Assembly (NCBI RefSeq): GCF_035999195.1
Contig: NZ_DASYGY010000009.1
Span: 868,001-932,000, forward strand
Length of the DNA stretch: 64,000 nucleotides
DNA from: Pseudoxanthomonas sp.
GTDB taxonomy: Bacteria; Pseudomonadota; Gammaproteobacteria; Xanthomonadales; Xanthomonadaceae
Reading direction: 5' to 3'
Shown: in pieces, positions 26,277-34,355 of the stretch
Position numbering within the stretch: position 1 is the first letter of the stretch
Layout: the number at the start of each line of letters is the position of its first letter
The notes under the pieces: generated by a model
Told to the model about the DNA's origin: nothing
What the model saw: the letters and a program-made list of their open reading frames with translations, nothing else
Databases searched by the model: none
Program-made: the position numbers and the translations under genes

Positions 26277-27635
26277 ATGTTGATGCGGCTGCTGCTCGCG
26301 CTCCCGTTGCTGTACATGCCCAACATGCTGCACTTCTCGGTCGAGACCGGGATACCGGGGCTGAACCTCGCCAACATCATCTTCATCGTGGTGGTGGGCG
26401 CACTGCTGATGGCCGGACGGCGCCACGCGCCGCTGGAGCCCCGCGGCTACCTGACGCCGGCCCTGCTGCTGCTGTTCGCCGCACTGACGATCGCCTTCGT
26501 GATCGCGCAGGCCACCATGCCGCGCGACTTCATGGAGGACTTCACCTACCTCAAGAACCTGATCTTCTATCCCCTGCTCTACTTCGTGTACCGCCGTTGC
26601 GGACAGGATGAGAAGGGAACGCGGCAGCTGATCATCTTCGTGATGATCGTCGCCGCCATCGCCGGCCTGGAAGCGATCCGCGAGGGCCTGGACTACGGCT
26701 TCGGCAACTACAACGAATCGCGGCGCGCTTCCGGTCCGTTCGGCGTGGACTACTCGACGGCCAACCGCGCGGGCGTGTTCTACGCCATGTTCCTGCCGAT
26801 GTTCATCGCGATGGCGCTGTTCTTCCGCAAGCAGAAGTTCTGGCGCCTGGCCGCGATCGGCGGCTGCGCGACCATGGTCGTCGCGATCATGGCGACCTAC
26901 TCGCGCCAGTCGTACCTCATCGCGCTGGTGGCCTTCGCCCTGCTGCTGGTCCGCCGCAACGTGGTGCTGGCCGTCGCCATCGCGGTGCTGATGGTGCCGG
27001 CGATCGGCCTGCTGCCCGAAAGCGTGACCCAGCGCGTGGCCGAGACCGAACAGCAGGATTCGGTGGGCGAGGAGCAGCTCGACGTCAGTACCGCCAGCCG
27101 CTTCGAGATATGGGGCGGCGCGATGCAGATGTGGACGGAACACCCCATCGGTGTCGGCCTCAACCGCTTCAAGCAGCACATCGGCAACTACGTGCCGCGC
27201 TATGCCGGCTACGACGCCCACAGCATCTATTTCCTGATGCTGGCCGAATGCGGTCCGCTCGGCCTGCTGGCGCTGCTGTTCCTGCTGTGGCGCGTCCTGT
27301 GGATGGGCGTGCGCTTCACGCGCTCGGTCCCGGCCAGCGATGCCGAAGGCAAGGCGCTGTCGCTGGGCTTCATCCTGCTGGCCATCTCCACGGCACTGGG
27401 CAACGTCTACGGCAGCCCGTTCTTCGAGGGCGCGGTGATGGCCAATTTCTGGGCGCTGTGCGGCCTGATGGAGCACTACTTCGCGCTGAAGCGGCGCGCG
27501 CGCGTACCGGGCGCCGGACCCGCTCCGGGCACGGCGACGGGTCGACTTCCGGCGCCGGCGATGCAGGGCATCGGCACCCGCTTCCCGCTTGCGGCCCGCA
27601 TGGCGCCCCGACGTTACGGCAAGGACGAGGACTGA
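26277..27635 (+). CDS. O-antigen ligase/polymerase-like (Wzy/WaaL) membrane protein
   Basis: A 452-residue polytopic protein with about 10-12 membrane segments. The large periplasmic loop before the last helices contains SRFEIWGGAMQMWTEHPIGVG and YDAHSIYFLMLAECG, the conserved Arg and His region of the Wzy_C/O-antigen-ligase superfamily. It probably polymerises the EPS repeat units at the periplasmic face, or ligates the chain to a carrier. It is the last gene of the plus-strand EPS operon; its stop is one base from the stop of the convergent DUF218 gene. Confidence 0.84.
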   Translation: MLMRLLLALPLLYMPNMLHFSVETGIPGLNLANIIFIVVVGALLMAGRRHAPLEPRGYLTPALLLLFAALTIAFVIAQATMPRDFMEDFTYLKNLIFYPLLYFVYRRCGQDEKGTRQLIIFVMIVAAIAGLEAIREGLDYGFGNYNESRRASGPFGVDYSTANRAGVFYAMFLPMFIAMALFFRKQKFWRLAAIGGCATMVVAIMATYSRQSYLIALVAFALLLVRRNVVLAVAIAVLMVPAIGLLPESVTQRVAETEQQDSVGEEQLDVSTASRFEIWGGAMQMWTEHPIGVGLNRFKQHIGNYVPRYAGYDAHSIYFLMLAECGPLGLLALLFLLWRVLWMGVRFTRSVPASDAEGKALSLGFILLAISTALGNVYGSPFFEGAVMANFWALCGLMEHYFALKRRARVPGAGPAPGTATGRLPAPAMQGIGTRFPLAARMAPRRYGKDED

Positions 27636-27636
27636 G

Positions 27637-28425
27637 TCACCGGGCCTGGTCGGGGAACGTGCCGTCCTGCGCCGGCAGCGCGGCGTCGCGGTCGTACAGG
27701 CGATAGGCCAGCAGCCCCACCCATTCGTGCAGGGCGGCCTCGGTCTTGGCCAGGCCGCCACTGTCGGGCACCAGGAATCCCATGTGCCGGTAGGCGACGT
27801 AACGCTCGTCGGCAGGCAGGGGGCAGGCCTGGAAACCCGCGCTGCGCAGCGAGAAGTGCGCACGCGGCATGTGCAGCGCGGACGTCACCAGCACCACGCG
27901 GCGTGGCAGCGCAGGCCTCATCGCCGCCAGCTGGCGCGCGTTCTCCCAGGTGGTGCGCGAGTGGGTTTCCAGCCGCATGGCGTCGGCCGGCACGCCCATC
28001 GCGCGCAGATAGGCGGCCATCAGCTGCGCTTCCGGCGGACTGGCCGACCACCCGCTGCCACCGGACAGCACCAGCTGCCGACCCGGCATCTCGCGCCACC
28101 ACCGTGCCGCCGCTTCCGCGCGCCGCCGGCTGGCCTGGGTCAGCACGCTGAAGTTCTGCGGATCGTGCGCCTTGCGGTCCACGCCGCCGGCGAGCACCAC
28201 CGCGACCGTCGGCGATCGCGCACGGCAGTCGGCGGACGATGCCACCCGCCCTTCCAGCGACCACACCAGCAGGTTGGCCACCCACGGCGTCATCGCCACG
28301 AACGACACCACGATCACGAGGGCGCCGACAACGCGCACCGGCCGCATGCGCGGGTACCACCACAGCGACAGGACCACCGCCACCAGGGCGATCAACAACC
28401 AGGAAAGGGGGGACAGCCACCACAT
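27637..28425 (-). CDS. YdcF/ElyC-like DUF218 membrane protein
   Basis: A 262-residue protein with two N-terminal TM helices (about 5-23 and 31-52) and a periplasmic or cytoplasmic DUF218 domain: AVVLAGG, LVLSGGSG, the TTWENA motif and LVTSALHMPRA. The family includes ElyC and SanA, linked to envelope polysaccharide and lipid-carrier metabolism, with a Rossmann-like fold and no firmly known reaction. The ATG at 28425 gives a proper first TM; the longer frame upstream lies inside the flippase gene. It is co-oriented with the flippase (28 bases apart) and the terminal NRPS gene. Confidence 0.82.
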   Translation of the reverse strand: MWWLSPLSWLLIALVAVVLSLWWYPRMRPVRVVGALVIVVSFVAMTPWVANLLVWSLEGRVASSADCRARSPTVAVVLAGGVDRKAHDPQNFSVLTQASRRRAEAAARWWREMPGRQLVLSGGSGWSASPPEAQLMAAYLRAMGVPADAMRLETHSRTTWENARQLAAMRPALPRRVVLVTSALHMPRAHFSLRSAGFQACPLPADERYVAYRHMGFLVPDSGGLAKTEAALHEWVGLLAYRLYDRDAALPAQDGTFPDQAR

Positions 28426-28453
28426 CAGGGACAGGCTCCCTGCATCGCCTCGC

Positions 28454-29944
28454 TCATGCCGCGCTCCGCGTCCGCCAATGGCGTACAAGATCGCGCAGGC
28501 GTGCATCCAGCGCCAGTACCGGCACCACGTACAGCACGGCCCACAGGCCGCCGGCAGCGAACAGGCGCGTCCAGGGCGACACCAGGCCGAACAGGCCGCT
28601 GCCCTCCACCGCCAGCACGAACGCCAGCCCCGCACCGCCCGCCACGCTCCAGGCGCGCAGGTCGGGGCGATAGCGCAGGTCGCGCGGACACAACGCGTAC
28701 AACCCGATACCCAGGGCCGCGAAGCTGCCTACCGCTGCCCACGTCGCCCCCATGTATCCGTATCGCGGGATCAACCACAGGCTCAGCAGTGTGTTCAGCG
28801 CCGTGGCGGCGAGCGTCATGTACAGCACGGTCCGCGAACGCTTGTGCAACAGCAGGCCGTAACCGCCGATCTCCAGCAGCGGATACAGCGCGTACAGCGC
28901 ACCCAGCCAGGCGAACACGGGGCCGGACGCGGTCTTGTCGGCGCCACTGATCGCCTGGACCGCCTCGCTGCCGACGCAGGCGATGGCGACCGCGATGCCG
29001 ACCGAGGCGTAGGTCATCGGGAACAGTACCTTGGCCTTCAGCGCGCGCACCGCCTGCGCGCCGCCGGTTTCCCAACTGCGGTTGGCGACCGGAATGAAGG
29101 ACTCGGACAGCGCCGTGCTCATCAGCATGCTGACCTGCAGCGCGAGCGAGTAGCCGATGGTGAAGATGCCGACGTCCGCGAAATCGCCCGTCATGCCCTT
29201 CAGCATCAGCCGGCCGATCGAGATCAGCAGCACGGTGGCGATCTCGTTCACCACCAGCGGCATGCCATAGCCCAGCGTCTTGCGCATCTGCGACCAGTCC
29301 AGCTGGCGCGAGAAGGTCAGGTTCCGCTTCACCCAGTACACGTAGAACACAACGACGATGCCCGCGGCGAGCATCTTGCCGCCGTATGCGGCGACCGCCG
29401 TGCGCTCGAGCCACGCCACCGCACCGACCATCAGCACCAGCTCCAGCCAGCGCCAGGCGACCCGGGTGACCATCAGCACGCCGGAGTGTTCGCCGGCACG
29501 CAGCACCATCTGCACCAGGCTGACGAACACCTGCAGCGGGATCGTCATCACCGCCATCCACAGCACCGGCGAGAACGACGCGCCGCCGAACCAGTCCACG
29601 CAGGCGAACACGGTGATGCCGGCGGCCCAGATGCCGCACGACACCAGCAGCGGCAGCAGGAACATGTTGGTGGCGAAACCCGGCAGCGCGCGCGTCTCGT
29701 CCTGGTAGGGATAGAAGCGCAGGATGGCGTGCTGCGCACCCAGCTTGGCGACGGCGACCCCGATCATCAGCCACGTTTCGTAGTAGCCGAGGATGCCGTA
29801 CTGCGTGTTGTCGAGCAGCCGCGTCAGCAGCGGAAACGACACCAGGCCCGCCAGCATCACCAGGACGCTGGCCGACGAATAGCGCAGGTAGTGCGCGCCG
29901 ACCCCGCGCTTGCGGGGCGTGCCCGTGCCGTCGGGATGGGTCAT
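28454..29944 (-). CDS. Wzx-type polysaccharide flippase
   Basis: A 496-residue MOP/PST-superfamily transporter with about 12-14 TM segments, starting YLRYSSASVLVMLAGLVSFPLLTRLL. It should flip undecaprenyl-linked repeat units across the inner membrane. It is the only Wzx candidate in the window. It is not in the plus-strand EPS operon: it lies 92 bases downstream of the C-A-PCP-TE gene on the minus strand. That places EPS export and terminal peptide synthesis in one probable transcript. The alternative is that it exports the peptide product; the family resemblance favours lipid-linked sugars. Confidence 0.85.
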   Translation of the reverse strand: MTHPDGTGTPRKRGVGAHYLRYSSASVLVMLAGLVSFPLLTRLLDNTQYGILGYYETWLMIGVAVAKLGAQHAILRFYPYQDETRALPGFATNMFLLPLLVSCGIWAAGITVFACVDWFGGASFSPVLWMAVMTIPLQVFVSLVQMVLRAGEHSGVLMVTRVAWRWLELVLMVGAVAWLERTAVAAYGGKMLAAGIVVVFYVYWVKRNLTFSRQLDWSQMRKTLGYGMPLVVNEIATVLLISIGRLMLKGMTGDFADVGIFTIGYSLALQVSMLMSTALSESFIPVANRSWETGGAQAVRALKAKVLFPMTYASVGIAVAIACVGSEAVQAISGADKTASGPVFAWLGALYALYPLLEIGGYGLLLHKRSRTVLYMTLAATALNTLLSLWLIPRYGYMGATWAAVGSFAALGIGLYALCPRDLRYRPDLRAWSVAGGAGLAFVLAVEGSGLFGLVSPWTRLFAAGGLWAVLYVVPVLALDARLRDLVRHWRTRSAA

Positions 29945-30036
29945 GGCAGGGACGGTCCGGACCGGACGGGAGCGCGAAGCACGGGCAAGGCGGTGAAGGG
30001 CATCTTCAGAGCAACGTCGAACGGGGCGCTGTCAGG

Positions 30037-33000
30037 TCATCGCTGCGCCGCCTGCAGGTCGGCGACACAGGCGGCGAAACGCTGCGCCAGCAGGGGCTGG
30101 TCGATGAAATCGTGGTGATGGCCGGGCACGAAGTGGATGCGGAGGTCTCCCGCGACCCAGTCGCGCCAGCCCAGCGAGGCGTCCTCGTGCGGGGTCCGCA
30201 GCGGCGTGCGGAACAGGACCAGGTCGCCTTCATAGCGTTCGGGCCGGTACGCCGCGAGTGCGCGATGGTTGGCCCGTTCGACGCGCAGCAGGCGCACCTG
30301 CTGCGGCAGCGGGGCATCGGCGTCGCGCCTGCGCCGCCAGGCCGCGCACGGCGCATCCCAGAGCCGCACGCGCAACCGCCGCGCCAGTTCCCGCCACGGC
30401 AGATGACGCAACGCGTCCCGCACCAGCGGCCAATGCCAGCGGCGCCGCTGCTCCGGCGCGCCCGGACCGAACGTGTCGAACATCGCCAGCAGGGCGACCT
30501 CACGGCCGGCCGCGCGCAGGCGTCGTGCCGTTTCCAGCGCCAGCACGCCCCCCATCGATCCGCCGGCCAGCAGCACCGCGCCGACCGGGCAGGCGTCCTC
30601 GATGGCGGCCGCGTAGCCATCGGCCATCGCCTCGATGCGGTCGAGCGGCGCGGCCACACCATCCAGGCCGCCGGCCTGCACCCCGAATACCGGCTGCCGA
30701 GGATCCAGTGCGTCGAGCAGCGGAAGGTAATTCAACACGTTGCCGCCCACGGCGTGCATCAGGAACAGCGGCGCCAGTCCGGCGCCTGCCCGCAGCGGCA
30801 CCAGCGGCTGCCAGGAGCGCTGATCCGGCGCCCCGGTGCGGTTGCGCGCGCCGGCTTCCCGGGCCGCCTCGATGGCCTGGGCCAGCGCGGCGATGGTGGG
30901 ATGCGCGATCAGCGTCGCCAACGGCAGGTCCACGCCGTGCCGCTGGTGGAGCTGGTTGAACATGCGCACCGCGAGCAGCGAGTAGCCGCCGAGCGCGAAG
31001 AAATCGTCGTCGATACCGATGCCGTCGCGCTGCAACAGGCGACCCCACAGATCGTGCAGCTCGTGCTCCAGGGCCGAACGCGGCGGCGTGCGGCGGCGCG
31101 CCACCGTCGGCGCATCCAGGGTCGGGGACGGCAGGGCACGGCGGTCGATCTTGCCGTTCGGCGTCTTCGGCAGGCGAGGCAGCACTTCGATGTACTGCGG
31201 GCGCATGTACGCCGGCAGCGCCGCGGCCAGCTGCGTGCGCAATCGCGGCGACAGCGCTGCCGGCGCCGAACCGCTTCCCACGTACAGCACCAGCACCTGG
31301 TCGCCCCCCGCGAGCGTGTCGACCACGGCCACGCACTCGGCGACCTCCGGATCGCCGGCGGCCGCCGCCTCGATGTCGCCCGGCTCGATGCGATAGCCGC
31401 GCAGCTTGATCTGCTCGTCCGCCCGACCGTGGAAATGCAGCTGGCCCGCGTGCAGCCGGCCCAGGTCGCCGGTGCGGTACATGCGGGAGCCATCCGCAGC
31501 GAACGGATCCGGCACGAACCGTTCGGCGCTCAGGTCGGGGCGATGCAGGTAACCATCGGCCACGCCGGCACCGCCGATCCAGATCTCGCCCAGCGCATGC
31601 GGCAGGGCCGGCCGCATGCGGTCGTCGAGCAGGTAGAACCGGGTGCGCGCGATCGGCTGCCCCAGCGGCACCGCCCGCTCGGTGCCGTCGATGCGGTGGA
31701 TGCTCGACCACACCGTGGTCTCGGTGGGGCCGTACATGTTCCAGAGTTCGCGGCACTGCCCGTGCAGCGCGCGTGCGAGCGGCAGCGGCAGGGCTTCGCC
31801 GCCCACCAGCAGGCGCAGCGGCGCCAGCACCTGCGTGCGGCCGACTTCCTGCAGCAACGCCATCAACGACGGCGTGGTCTGGAACATCGTGCAGCGGTGG
31901 CGCTCGATCAGGCGGCACAGCGCCTCGGGGTCGCGATGTTCGGCGTCGTCCGCAATCACCACCTGCGCGCCGCAGATCAGCGGCAGATACAGCTCCAGCG
32001 CGGCGATGTCGAAGGACAGCGTGGTGGCGGAGCAGATCGCATCGTCCCGCGAGCAGCCGGGCGCCTCCCGCATCGAGCACAGGAAATTGACCAGGTTGCC
32101 GTGCAGGATGCGCACGCCTTTCGGTTCGCCGGTGGAACCGGAGGTGTACAGCACGTAGGCGAGGTCGCCCGCCGCGATGTCGGGCAGTGGCGCCTCGACG
32201 TCGCCCGCCTCCAGTGCCGCCAGCGTCAGCAATGACCTGCCATCGGCAAGTCCCTCGGGCAATGCGACGCCGTCGGTCACCAGGAGGCAGGACAGCCTGG
32301 CGTGGTCCGCCATGTGCAGCAGGCGCTGCGCGGGAAACGCCAGATCGAGCGGCACGTAGGCCGCGCCGGCACGCAGCACCGCGATGACGGCCACCAGCAT
32401 GTCCAGCGACCTGGGCAGCGCGATGCCGACCAGGTCACCCCGTTCCACGCCCCGCGCCCGCAGGCCGGCCGCCGCCGCACGGGAGCGCCGCGCCAGCGTG
32501 GCGTAGTCGATCGCGCTCCCGCCGCATGCCGCCGCCCGCCGCGGCCCGTGCTCGGCGAAGGCGCGCTCCAGCATCGCCACCAGCGACGGCGCGTCGCCGT
32601 CGCGGGGCCCCGCTTCGCAGGTCAGCGCGAAGGTGTCGTCCACCCGGGATGCGCCGAGGTCCAGGTCGCGGATGGCGGCCTGGCCGTCTTCCGCGAGGTG
32701 CTCCAGCAGCCGCAGGTAGAGGTTCGCCCAGTCGCGGATCGTGCGCTCGTCGTAGAGCGCGGTCTGGTACTGCACTTCCAGCACCAGCCCCGTCGGGACC
32801 GGTCGCCAGTAGAACCCGAGCTCCCACGCCGCGGCAGCGCGCGGCAGCACGTTCACCTCGCAGCGGACGCCGTCCATGCGCAGCTTCTCCAGCGACGGCA
32901 CCAGCGTCAGGATGGATTCGAGCAACAGCATGCGCCCGGCCTGCCTCGGCACCTGCAGCGCATCCACGATGCGGCCCAGCGAGATGTCCTGGTGGTCGGC

Positions 33001-34014
33001 CGCTTCGTCCAGGCGCTGTTGCACCTGGGCGGCCAGGACGGCGAGCGACGCGGCCGGGTCCACCTCCACGCGCAGCGGCAACGTGTTGTCCGTGTCCCCG
33101 ACCACGCGCGCGCCGCCGCCACGCGCCGCGCCGGCGAACGGGATGCCGCAGACCAGATCGGTCTGGCCCGTCAGCCGTTGCAACAGGGCGAAGTAGGCGG
33201 TCAGCAGCAGGACGAACCGGGTCGTCTTCGTCCTGCGTGCCTGCTCGCGCAGCTGCTGCCATCGGGCTGCCGGCATTGCCAGGGTGAAGCTGGCCGCGTC
33301 GAAGCTGATCCGCGCCGCGCGCGGCCGATCGGTCGGCAGGCGCAAGGGGTCGGGCAGCGTCGCAAAGCGGCTGCGCCAGTACGCGAGGCTGCGGGCGCCC
33401 TCCGGCCCGTCGCGGCGGGCCCGCTCGGCAAGCACGAAATCGCGCCATGCATCGGCGGCGGGGATCTTCGCGACCGCCTCCGGCGTCGTCGCGTTGTAAT
33501 GGTCCATCAGGTCCTTGAGCACCACCCGCATCGACCATCCATCCATGACCAGATGGTGGGCCGCCATGAACAGGCGATGGTGATCCGGCCCCAGCCGATA
33601 CAGCACGCCCCGCACCAGCGGCGCGACGGCGGTGTCGAACGGTGTGGCGCGCCAACGCCTGCACGCCTCGCGGTAGGCCGCCATCGGATCGTCAAGGTGA
33701 GAGAGATCCTCGCGCTGCAGCCGGACCCCGGCATGCGGATGGTGGATCTGTTCGGTGCCATCGCGCGAGAACGCGACCGCCAATGCCTGGTGGCGCGCCA
33801 CGACGGCCGCCACGGCACGCTCGAAACGGTCGCCATCCAGCGGCCCCTCGAGCGAAAGCTCGAACGCCTCGCCGAACGCCAGCGTCGCATCGGCGCTGTA
33901 ACGACCCCCCAACCATTTTTCGGCCTGCGCATCGGTCAGGGGAAAACGTGCGCCGCCCTGCCCCCCGTCAGCGCCCTCGCGCGCCAGTCCGTCCCCTCGC
34001 ACATCCGTCGCCAA
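30037..34014 (-). CDS. NRPS termination module C-A(Gly)-PCP-TE
   Basis: A 1325-residue one-module synthetase. C domain 24-450 with HHLVMDG (153-159). A domain about 475-960: A3 YTSGSTGEPKG, A4 FD at 668-669, A5 YGPTETT, A10 PNGKIDR. PCP about 985-1045 with Ser1012 in GGYSLL. Type I thioesterase 1070-1320 with Ser1153 in GGSMGG, candidate Asp in FDTFG and His in GHHHDF. Aligning by eye to GrsA gives the specificity code DILQLGMVWK, a glycine-type code. No epimerase domain. It should add the last residue and release the product. The start appears to be TTG, preceded by a weak AGGGGG. It lies apart from the other modules, separated by a plus-strand gene. Confidence 0.9.
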   Translation of the reverse strand: MATDVRGDGLAREGADGGQGGARFPLTDAQAEKWLGGRYSADATLAFGEAFELSLEGPLDGDRFERAVAAVVARHQALAVAFSRDGTEQIHHPHAGVRLQREDLSHLDDPMAAYREACRRWRATPFDTAVAPLVRGVLYRLGPDHHRLFMAAHHLVMDGWSMRVVLKDLMDHYNATTPEAVAKIPAADAWRDFVLAERARRDGPEGARSLAYWRSRFATLPDPLRLPTDRPRAARISFDAASFTLAMPAARWQQLREQARRTKTTRFVLLLTAYFALLQRLTGQTDLVCGIPFAGAARGGGARVVGDTDNTLPLRVEVDPAASLAVLAAQVQQRLDEAADHQDISLGRIVDALQVPRQAGRMLLLESILTLVPSLEKLRMDGVRCEVNVLPRAAAAWELGFYWRPVPTGLVLEVQYQTALYDERTIRDWANLYLRLLEHLAEDGQAAIRDLDLGASRVDDTFALTCEAGPRDGDAPSLVAMLERAFAEHGPRRAAACGGSAIDYATLARRSRAAAAGLRARGVERGDLVGIALPRSLDMLVAVIAVLRAGAAYVPLDLAFPAQRLLHMADHARLSCLLVTDGVALPEGLADGRSLLTLAALEAGDVEAPLPDIAAGDLAYVLYTSGSTGEPKGVRILHGNLVNFLCSMREAPGCSRDDAICSATTLSFDIAALELYLPLICGAQVVIADDAEHRDPEALCRLIERHRCTMFQTTPSLMALLQEVGRTQVLAPLRLLVGGEALPLPLARALHGQCRELWNMYGPTETTVWSSIHRIDGTERAVPLGQPIARTRFYLLDDRMRPALPHALGEIWIGGAGVADGYLHRPDLSAERFVPDPFAADGSRMYRTGDLGRLHAGQLHFHGRADEQIKLRGYRIEPGDIEAAAAGDPEVAECVAVVDTLAGGDQVLVLYVGSGSAPAALSPRLRTQLAAALPAYMRPQYIEVLPRLPKTPNGKIDRRALPSPTLDAPTVARRRTPPRSALEHELHDLWGRLLQRDGIGIDDDFFALGGYSLLAVRMFNQLHQRHGVDLPLATLIAHPTIAALAQAIEAAREAGARNRTGAPDQRSWQPLVPLRAGAGLAPLFLMHAVGGNVLNYLPLLDALDPRQPVFGVQAGGLDGVAAPLDRIEAMADGYAAAIEDACPVGAVLLAGGSMGGVLALETARRLRAAGREVALLAMFDTFGPGAPEQRRRWHWPLVRDALRHLPWRELARRLRVRLWDAPCAAWRRRRDADAPLPQQVRLLRVERANHRALAAYRPERYEGDLVLFRTPLRTPHEDASLGWRDWVAGDLRIHFVPGHHHDFIDQPLLAQRFAACVADLQAAQR

Positions 34015-34062
34015 GAAGGCCCCCTGGTGGCCTTTCTGCCCATCCCGACCTTGAGTATAGGC

Positions 34063-34079
34063 AAATGTGACATGTGCGG
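34063..34079 (-). promoter_or_regulatory. Putative operator shared with 54352-54368
   Basis: On the minus strand this reads CCGCACATGTCACATTT; the counterpart at 54352-54368 reads CCGGATATGTCACGTTT. Fourteen of 17 bases agree, in the same orientation, 49 and 106 bases upstream of minus-strand starts (terminal NRPS module and initiating sugar transferase). The core ATGTCAC does not fit a sigma-54 or a full CRP/Clp site. It may be a binding site that co-regulates both genes. Confidence 0.4.
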
Positions 34080-34241
34080 CCCATCACCCTTACGCGCGCT
34101 CGGGGGCGACGGTACGGCACGGCGTCGGAATCGATCGCGCATCGGGACTGCGTGAAGACATCTTCACGACCCTGTTGCTCCGCTGTACGCCGCGCGAAAA
34201 CATGCCGAAAGCGTGAATCCGGTTTGAATCCGGCAGAACGT

Positions 34242-34265
34242 GATTGGTCAATCCGTGAACCAATC
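34242..34265. repeat. Inverted repeat GATTGGT-N10-ACCAATC
   Basis: Perfect 7-bp arms (34242-34248 and 34259-34265) with a 10-base spacer, lying 22 bases before the TATAGACT box of the secreted protein gene. Centre-to-centre arm spacing is 17 bases, between one and two helical turns. A dimeric regulator site is plausible. It is not a terminator because no T-tract follows. Confidence 0.45.
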
Positions 34266-34355
34266 GGCAGCCCCGTGCATAACGTCGTATAGACTGGCAT
34301 CCGGACAGGGGGTCCTCGTTTTCAGATACACAACGGCCGACAGGAGCCGTTCTAG

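Larger units (their letters stand above)
34015..34355. promoter_or_regulatory. Divergent control region, terminal NRPS gene / secreted protein gene
   Basis: No gene is seen in these 341 bases. The region holds a motif shared with the sugar-transferase promoter (34063-34079), two direct copies of TGAATCCGG (34214-34222 and 34225-34233, period 11), an inverted repeat GATTGGT/ACCAATC (34242-34265) and a TATAGACT box (34288-34295) with an SD (ACAGGAG) just before the ATG at 34356. The density of repeats is higher than in any other intergenic stretch here, which suggests regulated divergent transcription. Confidence 0.5.

Noticed and set aside
25062..27863. A 933-codon minus-strand frame opposite the asparagine synthase and polymerase genes
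   Set aside because: His/Gln/Arg-rich shadow; the plus-strand genes have clear family motifs and 3-bp spacing.
34050..34080. Sigma-54 promoter or complete CRP/Clp site at the ATGTCAC motif
   Set aside because: Spacing of GG and GC elements is wrong for sigma-54, and only one TGTGA half-site is present.
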